Assembly (NCBI GenBank): GCA_017893485.1
Contig: CM030361.1
Coordinates: 137,614,461 to 137,678,460 of the forward strand
Reading direction: 5' to 3'
DNA: 64,000 nt
From: Hemerocallis citrina
Taxonomy: Eukaryota; Streptophyta; Magnoliopsida; Asparagales; Asphodelaceae
Both the position numbers and the translations under genes were made by a program. The notes below the pieces were generated by a model. That model ran no database searches, was not told the origin of the DNA, and saw nothing but the letters and a program-made list of their open reading frames with translations. This document shows, piece after piece, positions 1 to 10,330 of this stretch; the stretch's first letter is position 1, and each line of letters starts with the position of its first letter.

Positions 1-1
1 C

Positions 2-472
2 TACGAGATCTGTCAGATCCTCGTGGACAACGGGAGCCCGGTGAACATCCTTTTCCTGGAAGCGTTTGAGAACCTCAAGCTCCCCCGAGATAAACTAAAG
101 TCAGTCGGGTACACCCTGCACGGGTTTTTCGGCGTCCCGGTGCCGATAGAGGGGATCGTGACCTTAGATGTCACTGCTGGTATGACCCCCCACTGATGGA
201 CCGAGTCGATGGACTTCATGGTTGTGAACGTCAAAGCAGCCTATAATGCCATCCTCGGTCGACCAGAGCTCTGCTCTCTCCAGGCCATTCCCTCGGCCTA
301 CCACCTGAAGTTGAAGTTCCCCACCGAGTCAGGTGTCGGGGTCATTCGGGGGGACCAAGAGGCAGCACGAGCATGCTATATGACAGTTATCGAGGGCAGT
401 GTATTTCCCCTAGACGCCGTTGAACTACAACCCGAGAGGAGCCAACCAGAACCGAACCTGTGGACGAGCTAG
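2..472 (+). pseudogene. Element A aspartic protease region of pol (partial, broken)
   Basis: The reading frame starting at base 2 has the retroviral-type aspartic protease signature ILVDNGSPVNIL (residues about 6-17); Tat elements typically use DNGS instead of DTGA. A later segment with NAILGRPELC matches the protease C-terminal ILGRP motif. A TGA at 194-196 interrupts the frame, which then resumes to a stop at 470-472, where a frameshift leads into the reverse transcriptase. The protein would process the gag-pol precursor. The N-terminal part and gag lie left of the window. The same region in element D (about 57290-57960, minus strand) is collinear. Confidence 0.85.
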
Positions 473-1815
473 AAGAAATCTCATTCGAGATAGAAGACAA
501 TTCAAAATGGTTCCGCGTGAGCTGCTCCTTCGCGCCCAATCTAAAGTCCGACCTAATCGACTGCATTCACCGCAACGTCGACCTCTTCGCTTGGAAGCCA
601 TCCGATATGCCCGGGATCTTCGAAGACCTGATCATGCACAGGCTGAGCATGCTCCCTGGCTCGAAGCCGATCGTCCAGAGGCGACGTAAGTTCGCCCCGG
701 AAAGGCAGCAAGCTGTGAAAGCAAAGGTGGACAATCTCTTGTCCGCCCGGTTCATCCAAGAGGTCAGCTATCCCGAGTGGCTGGCGAATGTCGTAATAGT
801 GTGGAAGGCAAGCGGGAGCTGGAGGATCTGCACAGACTTTACAGACCTCAACAAGGCGTGCCCCAAAGATCCGTTCCCCCTCCCCCACATCGATGCTCTG
901 ATCAACGCAACTTCGGGTCATGAGCTCCTGTCCTTCATGAATGCCTTCTCGGGCTACAATCAGATCCAAATGTTTCCCCGTGATATAGCCAAGACATCCT
1001 TCGTCACCGACCAAGGTCTCTACTACTACCGGGTTATGCCCTTCGGGCTGAAGAATACTGGTGCTACCTATCAGAGGCTCGTTAACCGAGTCTTCAAGGA
1101 CCAGATCGGTTGTAACATGGAGGTGTACGTCGACGACATGCTCATCAAAATCCAGCAGGGACAGGACCGCGTCACCGACCTGGAAGAAGCCTTTGGCATC
1201 CTTCGGACCCACAACATGAGGCTCAATCCGGTCAAGTGTGCATTCGGCGTCTCCTCAGGAAAACTTCTCGAATTCGTCGTCAGCCAGCACGGCATCGAGG
1301 AAAATCCCAAAAAGATTCAGGCCATAATCGGCATGGCCCCTCCGAGGAACATCAAGGAAGTCCAACGGCTCACGGGGAGACTAGCGGCCATCGGCCGTTT
1401 CCTCTCCCAATCTAGGGAGAAGTCCCTCCTATTCTTCAAAGCACTATGCGGAACCTGAGGCTTCGAGTGGGGCACTCAGCAGAAGGTGTTTGCCCAATTG
1501 AAAGAGTACCTTGCCAATCCTCCGCTCCTTAGCAAACCCGAGCCGGGCGAGCCTCTCTAGCTTTATCTTTTGGCCTCGAAAAGCATACTCAGCGTTGTCC
1601 TCATTCGGGAAGAAGATGGAGTCCAAAAGCCATTGTACTATGTGAGCAAAGTCCTGCTCGCAGAAAGGGACCAGATACGCAAAAATGGAGTAGGTGGCAT
1701 ACGCCCTGATCATGGCCGCTCGGAAGCTCCGTCCTTACTTCCAGGCACACTTGATTTAAATCCTCACGGACCAGCCCCTGAAGGCCATCCTCCACAAGCC
1801 CGAAAACTCTGGCCG
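460..1815 (+). pseudogene. Element A reverse transcriptase and first RNase H region (broken)
   Basis: The open part (460-1458) covers the linker and reverse transcriptase: FIQEVSYPEWLANVV, the block around RICTDFTDLNKACPKD, the MPFGLKNT block and the catalytic YVDD at 1126-1137, which is intact. A TGA at 1456-1458 and a TAG at 1558-1560 (TGG tryptophan in D) interrupt the following RNase H segment, recognisable by VVLIREEDGVQKPLYYVSK. A frameshift near 1690 takes the remainder out of frame until 1817. In the Tat lineage this first RNase H is usually a degenerate connection-like domain. The enzyme would copy retroelement RNA into DNA in the virus-like particle. Confidence 0.9.
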
Positions 1816-1816
1816 C

Positions 1817-2845
1817 TTGGTCAAGTGGTCGATCGAGCTCAGTCAATACGAAATCGGCTATCAGCCAAGGACGACAATCAAGGGACAGGCCCTCGCCGAA
1901 TTTATCACTGAATGCACCATCTCCGAGCAACCCAACAGCGGGGATTCCAATCAGACGTGGGAAGTTTACGTCGACGGCTCTTCCTGCGAAGCGGGGAGTG
2001 GCGCAGGCATCATCTTGCGAGGACCCAACAACTTCATTCTTCAATATTCTCTCTGCCTCAACTTTCCGACCTTTAACAACAAGGCGGAATATGAGGCTAT
2101 GATGGCGGGGCTCACCCTAGAACACCAGGCAGGCGCCAGACAGATCAGGGCCTTCAACGACTCTCAGCTCATGGTCAATCTGATCACCAGAGAGTACGAG
2201 GCCTGTGACGATCGGATGATCCGGTACTTGGCCGTGGTCCAGCAGCTCTTGACATCCTTCGACAACTCTGCGATTCTAAGGATCCTGAGAAAGCAGAATG
2301 CCCAGGCCGATGCCCTGTCGAAGCTAGCGCCCTCGTCCTTTGAAGGACTCGACCGCACCGTTCTGATCGAGGCGCTCCTAAAGCCGAGTATCGACCTTCC
2401 CCAGACCCTCTGTATTGACGACGGAGCTCAGCCTGACGATTGGAGCACTCCCATCCGAAAGTTTCTAATCAAAGGAGAGCTCCCCGAAGATCGAGCCGAG
2501 GCAAGGCGGATCAGGGTCCGCTCGGAAAGGTTCGCCATGATCGGTGAAACCCTCTTCAAGCACTTGTACACCACGACGAACTGGAGGCCCTATCTCCGCT
2601 GCTTGACTCCCGATAAAGCAAAGTACGCTCTCAAGGAGCTCCACGAAGGAATTGGCGGGTACCACATGGGGAGCCGATCGCTCACCCGGAAGGCACTGAA
2701 CCGGGGGTATTACTGGCCCACGATGTTGAAGGATGCCCTGGCCCTGGTCAAGAAATGTGGACCCTGTCAAAGATTCTCCTTGGTAAGAAGGGCGCCACAA
2801 GCAATCCTCCACTCCCTGGCCAGTCCGACCCCCTTTGCTATGTAG
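1817..2845 (+). pseudogene. Element A archaeal-type RNase H and integrase zinc-binding region
   Basis: This is the longest open stretch of A's pol after the RT (342 codons). It holds an archaeal-type RNase H with the acidic residues in family order: YVDGSS (Asp), NKAEYEA (Glu), FNDSQLMV (Asp) and NAQADALSKLA (Asp). Downstream, HEGIGGYHMGSRS followed by KKCGPCQRF forms the HHCC zinc-binding domain of integrase. A second, archaeal-type RNase H marks the Tat lineage. The start given is the first ATG in frame after an upstream frameshift and is not a true initiation site. The TAG at the end corresponds to a tryptophan codon in D (FAMWGMDL), so the polyprotein once continued. Confidence 0.9.
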
Positions 2846-2848
2846 GGG

Positions 2849-3695
2849 ATGGACCTGGTAGGTCTCTTTCCGAAAGCAACGGGCCAAAGGAAGTTCTTGA
2901 TAGTAGCGATCGACTACTTCACAAAGTGGATCGTGGCCGAGGCCTTGGCCACAATCACCAAGCAGCAAACCCAGCAATTCTTCTGGAAATATATCATTTG
3001 TCGGTTCGGAATTCCACACATACTCATCACGGATAATGGGACCCAATTTGCGGGCAAAATTTTAGAAATTTCTGCGAGGACCTCGGAATCTGCAACGCTT
3101 CTCCACGGTCTACCGCCCACAGTCGAATGGTCAAGTCGAGAATGCGAACCGCCAGATCCTCGATAGTTTGAAGAAACGACTTGATAATTCTTCCAAGGGA
3201 ATATGGGTCGACGAGTTACCGAGCGTTCTCTGGGCCCATTGAACGACGAAGAGGATCCCTATGGGAGAATTGCCATTCAATCTAACTTACGGCGCGGAGG
3301 CGGTGATTCCCCTCGAGATCGGGCTCCCTTCGCCCTGTATCATGGCCTTTGATGAAGATAGCAACTCGGCACAACTGCGTGCCGACCTGGACCTCATAGA
3401 CGAGGTCAGGGAAAAATTAGCCATCAAAAGGAGCACTTACCAGCAGAGGATCGAGAAATTCTACAACAAAATGGTACATCCCACCAACATCAAGCTAGGG
3501 GACCTCGTCCTCCGAAAGCTGGCGGTATCTAACCCCGGACAAAAGAAAAAGTTGGCTCCAAACTGGGAAGGCACATACAAAATTTCTGAGGTTGTACGCC
3601 CAGGCACGTACCGCCTTACTAACCCACAGGGCAAGGCCGGGAAGAGGTCCTGGAACGCGGAGCACCTTATCAAATTCCTCGAAGGAGAGAATTAG
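2849..3695 (+). pseudogene. Element A integrase core and C-terminal region (frameshifted)
   Basis: The catalytic core is recognisable from FLIVAIDYFTKWI (first Asp), ITDNGTQFAG (second Asp) and, in another frame, NGQVENANRQ (Glu), giving the D-D-E triad. A frameshift lies between about 3060 and 3110. A TGA near 3239 sits where element D has an arginine codon (WAHRTK). From 3261 the frame is open through the C-terminal DNA-binding part (KLAPNWEGTYKI, YRLTNPQG, NAEHLIKFLEGEN) to the stop at 3693-3695. Integrase inserts the cDNA copy into the host chromosome. No chromodomain follows, as expected for Tat elements. Confidence 0.9.
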
Positions 3696-3794
3696 CACCT
3701 CGCATAGCCCTTGTAGATATTCCATTTGTAAACTCCAAGATGAAATCGGCACCTCATGTCGTGTTTTGTAAAGTCAATATGATGTAATCATTTA

Positions 3795-4078
3795 CCCCTC
3801 TTGAACTCGTGCCTTGTTTTAGGCTTGGCTCTTGGATGGCACTGCGAGCCACAAAACTTCTCCAATAAGTTTGAGGCTCGGCTCTCGGATGATACCGTGA
3901 GCCACAAAAACTTCTCCAACAAGTTTGAGGCTCGGCTCTCGGATGGTACCGCGAGCCACAAAAATTTCTCTAACATGTTTGAGGCTCGGCGCTCGGATGG
4001 TACCGCGAGCCACAAAAACTTCTCCAACAAGTTTGAAGTTCGGCGCTCGGTTGATATCGCGAGCCACAAAAAGTCTCT
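3795..4078 (+). repeat. 54-bp tandem repeat array, about 5 units
   Basis: Successive units start with GAGGCTCGG near 3873, 3926 and 3981 and contain CGAGCCACAAAAACTTCTCC. The same unit forms the large array at 10331-11730, on the other side of the antisense genes and in the same orientation. No coding function is supported. Confidence 0.9.
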
Positions 4079-6000
4079 CTTAAGGTATGGGGGCTCGGCA
4101 TCGACCTCGAGCAAAGCCTCAGCTTTTTCAAGCCCTACGACCTATGCGCTCGGCGGTGACCTTCAGCTGCACTCATGCTATCTACCCGAGAATAGCTATG
4201 GGGGCTCGACATCGACCTCGAGCAAGACCTTAGCTTGTTCAAGCCATGCGACCTTTACGCTCGGCGATGACCTCCAGCTACACTCATAACCGCTTCTCTA
4301 GGTATGGGGGCTCGGCATCGACCTCGAGCAAGGCCTCAGCTTTTTCAAGCCCTGCGACCTATGCGCTTAGCGGTGACCTTCAACTACACACATGCTATCT
4401 ACCTGAGAACATGTATGGGGGCTCGGCATCGACCTCGAGTAAGGCCTTGGCCTGTTCAAGCTATACGACCTTTATGCTCGGCGATGACCTTCAGCTACAC
4501 TCATAACAGCTTCTCTAAGTATGGAGGCTCGGCATCGACCTCGAGCAAGGCCTCGGTTTTTTCAAGTCCTGCGACCTATGCGCTTGGCGGTGACCTTCAG
4601 CTACACTCATGCTATCTACCCGAGAACAGGTATGGGGGCTTGGCATCGACCTCGAGCAAGGCCTTAACTTTTTCAAGCTATGCGACCTTTACGCTCAGCG
4701 AAGACCTCCGGATACACTCATAATAGCTTCTCTAGGTATGGAGGCTCGGCATCGACCACGAGCAAGACCTCGGCTTTTTCAAGCCCTGCAACTTATGCGC
4801 TTGGCGGTGACCTTCAGCTACACTCATGCTATCTACCCGAGAACAGGTATGTGGGCTTGGCATCGACCTCGAGCAAGGCCTTATCTTGTTCAAGCCATGC
4901 GACCTTTACGCTTGGCGATGACCTCCGGCTACACTCATAGCAGCTTCTCTATGTATGGGGGCTCGGCATCGACCTCGAGCAAGGCCTCAGCTTTTTCATG
5001 CCCTACGACCTATGCGCTCAGTGGTAACCTTCAGCTACACCCATTCTATCTACCCGAGAACAGGTATGGGGGCTCGGCATCGACCTCGAGCAAGGCCTTT
5101 GCTTACTCAAGCCATGCGACCTTTATGCTCGGCAATGACCTTCAGCTACACTCATAATAGCTTCTCTAGGTATGGGGGCTCGGCATCAATCTCGAGTAAG
5201 GCCTCAGCTTTTTCAAGCCCTGCAACCTATGCGCTCGGCGGTGACCTTCAGCTACACTCATGCTATCTACCCGAGAACAGCTATGGGGGCTCGGCATCGA
5301 CCTCGAGCAAGGCCTTGGCTTGTTCAAGCCATGCGACCTTTACGCACAGTGATGACCTCCGGCTACCCTCATACAGCTTCTCTAGGTATGGAGGCTCGGC
5401 ATCGACCTCGAGCAAGGCCTCAGCTTTTTCAAGCTCTGCGACCTATGCGCTCGGCGGTGACCTTCAGCTACACTCATGCTATCTACCCGAGAACAGGTTT
5501 GGGGGCTCGGAAACGACCTCGAGCAAGGCCTTGTCTTTTTCAAGCCATGCGACCTTTACGCTCGGCGAAGACCTCCGGCTACACTCATAATAGTTTCTCT
5601 AGATATAGGGGCTTAGCATCGACCTCGAGCAAGACCTCGGCTTTTTCAAGCCCTGCGACCTATGCGCTCGGCGGTGACCTTCAGCAACACTCATGCTATC
5701 TACCTGAGAACATGTATGGGGGCTCGGCATCGACCTCGAGCAAGGCCTTGGCTTTTTTAATCCATGTGACCTTTACGCTTGCAGATGACCTCTGGCTACA
5801 CTCATGACAGCTTCTCTAGGAATGGGGGCTTGGCATCGACCTCGAGCAAGGCCTCGGCTTTTTCAAGCTCTGCAACCTATGCGCTCGGCGATGACCTTCA
5901 GCTAAACTCATGCTATCTACCTAAGAGCAGTTATGGGGGTTCGACATCGACCTCGAGCAAGGCATTCAAGCCATGCAACCTTTATGCTCGGCGATGATCT
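4079..6000 (+). repeat. 217-bp tandem repeat array, about 9 units, each of two half-units
   Basis: Units begin TATGGGGGCTCGGCATCGAC. Each contains two similar halves of about 108 bp, one with GCTTTTTCAAGCCCTGCGAC and one with a CAAGCCATGCGACC segment. Homologous steps are 217 bp apart, for example 4955 to 5172. The reverse complement of this repeat family forms the 53050-53900 array in element D, so the block is inherited by the family and not a local accident. Confidence 0.9.
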
Positions 6001-6009
6001 TTAGCTATA

Positions 6010-6600
6010 CCCTACCCAAAAGTTTTCATTTTAGATTTAGGGCGCTCGCCTTCGGCAAATGTTCCGAGTCCCGAACCTTGGATCGGCCCACCTCTCACCC
6101 GCTGGCAACTAGGGGTAAACAGCCCTCGAAGCCGTTTTACCCCCAATTGTTATAGGGTGGTAGGAGAGCCACCGATCCATGACTCTCGGCTAGGAATTAT
6201 ATTCCCGGGTCGTCAATTGACCCACCTCTCACCCGCGAACAGCTCGGGGTTAACGGCCCTTAGAGCCGAAACCCCGAATTGTGCGACGGTGGCAAGAGAG
6301 CCACCGACCCAGGACTCTCCCCCCAAAAAACTCCCCATGCTCTCGAACCTTGGTCGGCACACCTCGCACCCGCTAGCATCTCGGGGCAGACTGCCCTTAG
6401 AGTCGTCTACCCAAAAATGCTAGAGGATTGCAGGAGAGCCACCGATCCGAGACTCTCGGCCAAAAATTCCACTTTTGGGGCGCCCGCCTTCGGCAAAGCC
6501 CCGGTTCTCACCCCCGGATCGACCCACCTCTCACCCACAGAAAACTCGGGCGTTAACAGCCCTTGGAGCCGAAACTCCAAATTGTCCGAGGGTGGCAGAT
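6010..6600 (+). repeat. Imperfect tandem repeat, about 130-170 bp, roughly 4 units
   Basis: The phrase AGAGCCACCGATCC with a following GACTCTCGGC recurs near 6167, 6296 and 6436. A GCCCACCTCTCACCCGC-like phrase recurs near 6088, 6220 and 6520. CGCCTTCGGCAAA occurs near 6047 and 6487. The block is GC-rich and has no supported gene. Confidence 0.75.
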
Positions 6601-6928
6601 GAGTCCACCAATTCCTAGTGAAGAAGCGATGAGGGGGTAAGGATTATATAGCCCCTGGAGAAGCTCATTTATGACATTGGGGTGTCCAAATGACAGAAGA
6701 TGAAGCGTCTCCATTAATTTTTATGGGAAGGCAAAACATCCCTTATTGAATGCTATCTGTGAGGAGTAACGGTACGGCTTCCTAGCGAAGCCACAACCCG
6801 ACAGCTCCCTCTGCCTCGACCCGAATTTGGCAGCGACCTCGGCAAACAATGCCACACTCGGCAATGACCTCGAGCTACACTCCTGTTCTCCTCACTCAAC
6901 AAATTATCGAAGTTAAAGAAATCGAAGT
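6601..6928. other. Non-coding spacer in element A
   Basis: Between the repeats and the 3' end of the antisense unit I see no gene. A short stretch near 6840-6885 resembles a degenerate copy of the 217-bp unit (ATGCCACACTCGGCAATGACC). Confidence 0.6.
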
Positions 6929-6934
6929 TTTATT
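6929..6934 (-). terminator. Polyadenylation signal of the element A antisense unit
   Basis: On the minus strand the sequence reads GAGTAATAAAACTT, containing AATAAA, about 60 bp downstream of the last antisense ORF. Element D has GAGTAATAAAACTT at the equivalent place (52989-52994 on the plus strand). Conservation in two diverged copies supports it as the real 3' end signal of the antisense transcript. Confidence 0.7.
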
Positions 6935-6991
6935 ACTCATAAAGTGCCAGAAACAGCCACACAATACAATGAAGATGTTACAAATCATTCG

Positions 6992-7495
6992 ACTTAAAAT
7001 GCGAACTCAGTGCTTCCCACGGGACCCTCTGCATGCTCTGCCAGTACGGCTAAAAAGGATGCCATGGCAACAGAACTCTGCGCATCGGCAGGCCTCACCT
7101 CTTCTAGATAAAAGATCGGAGAAAGACCCAATACGGAATGGCTCGCTCCCCCTTGCGGACCAGCGCCGAGCATGAGCTTCCAGCCTCCGGATCTCCAACT
7201 CCTTCTCCATAACAGCCTCGGGAAGAAAGGACTCCGAAGCTGGTCATCCTGTGGAGGCATCCGAGGTTGACCAGTTCGTCTCTACTCTCCACCAGTCCCG
7301 GTCGACTATGGCCTTCTTTAGCCAAGCGACTTCTAAGCCGAGCTCCTTAGACTTATTCATGAAATAGTTTACCACAGCCTCTCAGTCACGAGCCTGCTTA
7401 TGATGGCGAGCCAGCACACTCTCTTTGGACCCCAGCTCATCTCGAAGTAGGGAGACCTTGGCAGAACAAAGGTCGGTACCGAAGGCCTTATGCAT
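6992..7495 (-). pseudogene. Element A antisense ORF b (small coiled-coil-like protein, broken)
   Basis: Reading leftwards from an ATG at 7495, the frame is collinear with element D 52370-52920: KESV, a basic KQARD stretch, NYFMNKSKELGLEV, LKKAIVDRDW and SDASTG match closely, and KELEIRRLE with the ADAQSS-like segment follows in a shifted frame. A nonsense codon after KQARD, a stop after SDASTG and a frameshift break it. The sequence is rich in Lys, Glu, Arg and Leu and probably helical. The function is unknown. The ATG is preceded by a TAG that could be a 3' splice site, so this could be the last exon of the larger antisense gene. Confidence 0.7.
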
Positions 7496-7658
7496 CTATC
7501 AAGAAGAGAAACAACAAGTCACAAAAGAAACTGGCAAAAAACTACAAGTCGTAGAGCATCGGCTAAAAATCTTCTTTTATAAATTCAAAAAAAATTGTAT
7601 TATGAAAGGCGGTGGCCAGTCCGCGTAAGGCAAATACAAAATCAAAAGAAAGAAAACC

Positions 7659-10025
7659 CTAACTAATTTTGAGGGGGGACGGCACCTCTTCATCAATAGG
7701 GTCGGCCCCGACCTCCCCTTGGTGAGGGTCCATTGTCTCCTCCTTATCGCCGCAAGGCGTCAGCGGGTGCATGGTAAGCTGTCAGTTGTAGTGGAGGTGG
7801 TTGACCCGAGCGTCCGAGTAGATCTGCTTGAAGTGCTCCTTAGCCTTGCATAGGCCTCGTCTTGGGCCAAGATCATGGTGTCCGCTATGGTGACCTACAT
7901 CTCAGCCATGGCGATATGCGCCTTCTCAGCATCCACCTGGGCCTTGGCCCAAAAGTGCGTCAGCTCGTTCGCATGATGGTCCTCTAGCGAGGCCATCTGA
8001 GCCCGGTGGACTGCCTAGGCCGACTGGGTCTCCTTCAACTCGTCCTTCAGCTTGGTGAGCTTGTGGAAGTACTTCTCCGCGTTCCTCTTCTCGACGAGGA
8101 CCTCCTTTTCAAGCAATTGTGAAAGTGCTGCCCGTGAAGCACCGCCTGGCCGAGGAAGAACAAGTTAGAAGAAATCCTACATTCTATGCTTAAAGCAAGT
8201 ATCAAACACTTACCGAGAGCTGTGCCTGAGCCCACCTCATGTAGGCCATCTCGGACGTCTCTGTTGCCAGAGCCATCCGATCTTGCTCCGTGGCGAGATG
8301 CTTCACCACCTCCATGACCACCGAACCCTTGAGTAGGGTATCCCCTGCCTTGACCCCCTAATCCGAGGCGTGCGGCCTCAGGCCCTGTTTCCCCACCATC
8401 TACTCGGCGGTAAGGCGAGGTGGAGGGAGCCTCTGCTCCAGGACCTCGGCCCCTTTTTTGCTACCGGAGCTCACCCCCAGTTCCTTCATCACCTCAGCGT
8501 GTGGTGCCTCTTCGTCCTCTTCTGGGGCGGCTCCTCAGTCACCGGGGCTGGTCCCTTACTAGAGCCCGCACCTGAGGCAGCCTTCTTCTCTTGGTCCGCC
8601 CTCCTCTTGGCGATCAAGGCCAAAATGCCTGTCGGTCGTTAAGCTGCTTGGCAGACATCTTTGCAAATGAAAAGAAAAGGAAATAAATGTTAACATGAAG
8701 GCAGAAGGATAAACAAATTCAGAACAAAAACATACTACGGCCGGCTGGGCTCACTCCGGCTCAGGCCAGGTGCATCTTCGTGACTTGCGGCCACCCTATA
8801 CTGTGCCCTTCAACAATCTTCTCCACCTTCTCCTACTCTTTCTCTATCAACTCACTGCGCTTTGGGGGCTTGTGGTTCGGCTTACCGAAGTTCCAAAAGG
8901 TTGGAATCTCCCAAGGCTTCTCGCTCCGGATTATGAAGTACTTCTCCTTCCATCCTTTGATGGAGTCCAGATGACCATGCATTACTTTCTTGTGAGGTCA
9001 CGGTGAGAGGTACAAGATCCCCTCCACATCTCTGAGCCAGCTCATCCTTAGGATGGCACGGAAATAAGTCAGCCTCGACTTGATTCCCTTTTCCTGGCAC
9101 TTTAAAATGAAGCAAACCAGGTGTTTCCATGAGTTGGGACCATACTGCATCGGACTCAACTACCCCCACTTCAAAACCCTCACGATGAAAGGGTGCAGCG
9201 GTAGCCTCAACCCCGAGATGAAGGCGTCCTCGGGAAACATACAGTAGCTCAACTCCAGAGTTGTGGTCAGACAGATTCCAGGGTTCGGAATCAGAAGTTC
9301 GAACTCCTTCGGGATGAAGTAGGCCACTCTTAGGATGTGCAGATAGTCCACCCTCAAGACGCATTAGATGCTGTCCATCTTAATTATGGTCCGATCCTCG
9401 TCCTGCAGCAAGGAGGTGAACGCGACCAAACCCTCCATGTCGTCAGGGTACATCCTGATCGACCCTGGATTTCTATGGGACACAGGAGGAAACTCGAACC
9501 CCGGCTCATGACCATATTTGTCTGGTGTGGGCGGGCTATCAGGACGAATCCACTTCCTCTTCCTCTTGCGAAGGCGAAGCATCTTCTCCAGAGATAGGGT
9601 CGCTAATGGGGGCAGAGGCGGGAGATCTTCCTCCTCCTCGGTTGCCTCTCCCACGATTCCTCCTTCCTCTCCCCCCCGACCATCGCCTCCCTCGGTCCCC
9701 TGTTTGGACTCCTCCTAATTGTCCTCCGGACCAAACTCTTCCCCCTCAGGATCTCCCTCCTCCTGGTCGTCATCCGAACCAAACTCTTTCCCCTCAGGGT
9801 CCCCTTCCTCGTGCTCACCCTCCTCCACAAGCTCCTTCCCGGCCTACAAATCTGTAACGGGGGCACGTCATAAACAACGATGCCCTTGCCCCTTGATCCT
9901 ATGTCTGACTGAACCTCCTCCTTCACTGCAAAGTCGCTCAGAGACCAAGATGTCAATGCCAACTCACCTTCCTCCTCAGAGCGACCTGAAGTGCTTGCCT
10001 CAGAGCCGGACTGAGCACGCAACAT
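7659..10025 (-). pseudogene. Element A antisense ORF a ('putative gypsy type transposon' family protein, broken)
   Basis: Starting at 10025 the product has a Ser/Glu-rich acidic N-terminus, a basic patch (KRKRKWIRPDSP), then a domain with SIRMYPDDMEGLV, FMFPEDAF-like text, SGLRLPLHPFI and MQYGPNSWKHLVCFI. It resembles the plant family named 'putative gypsy type transposon' (Pfam Transposase_28), found as an extra ORF in Tat elements. After an intron a region with charged coiled-coil character follows. The second intron keeps a good GTAAG donor (near 8206) and a CAG acceptor (near 8144). Several stops and frameshifts make this copy non-functional. The role is not established; a regulatory or DNA-binding role is inference. 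Lower confidence applies to exon limits than to family identity. Confidence 0.8.
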
Positions 10026-10157
10026 TACGAATCTAAAGTACTAACCTGGAAGTATCGAGCTACGGGAAGATCACCGGAAGAAGGTTTTCGATGGCTATTG
10101 GAGAATTCCTATTCTTAGAGAAAATATGCAAAGTGAGAAAATGAAAGAAGGGGGGAG

Positions 10158-10251
10158 ATTTATAACAGAGGAAGAGACTCCTAGATTTTCGCAAAAAGAT
10201 CTAACGGCCACTAGGATCTGAATCGCTTCAATTTTTACGCCTGTGACGTCA
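10158..10251 (-). promoter_or_regulatory. Conserved promoter of the element A antisense gene
   Basis: On the minus strand a TATAAAT box lies at 10158-10164, 133 bp upstream of the ATG at 10025. A palindromic TGACGTCA (bZIP-type site) lies at 10244-10251. Between them GATCCTAGTGGCC and TTAGATCTT-type blocks match element D. The same elements in the same order stand upstream of the D antisense gene (49637-49758), which argues for an independent promoter. Confidence 0.75.
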
Positions 10252-10330
10252 GCCTAGGGCACAAAATTATCTCTTTACCCTCAGCCCTTTCAGCTGGTAC
10301 AACAGCTCGGAATGCGTGGCCAACTGCTTA

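Noticed and set aside
553..1310. Antisense ORFs opposite element A reverse transcriptase
   Set aside because: Shadows of the RT coding frame; no relation to the true antisense genes further downstream.
4955..5807. Overlapping 211-codon frames in the 217-bp array
   Set aside because: Both are offset copies of the same repeat, have no conserved frame from unit to unit (217 is not a multiple of 3) and no similarity to proteins.
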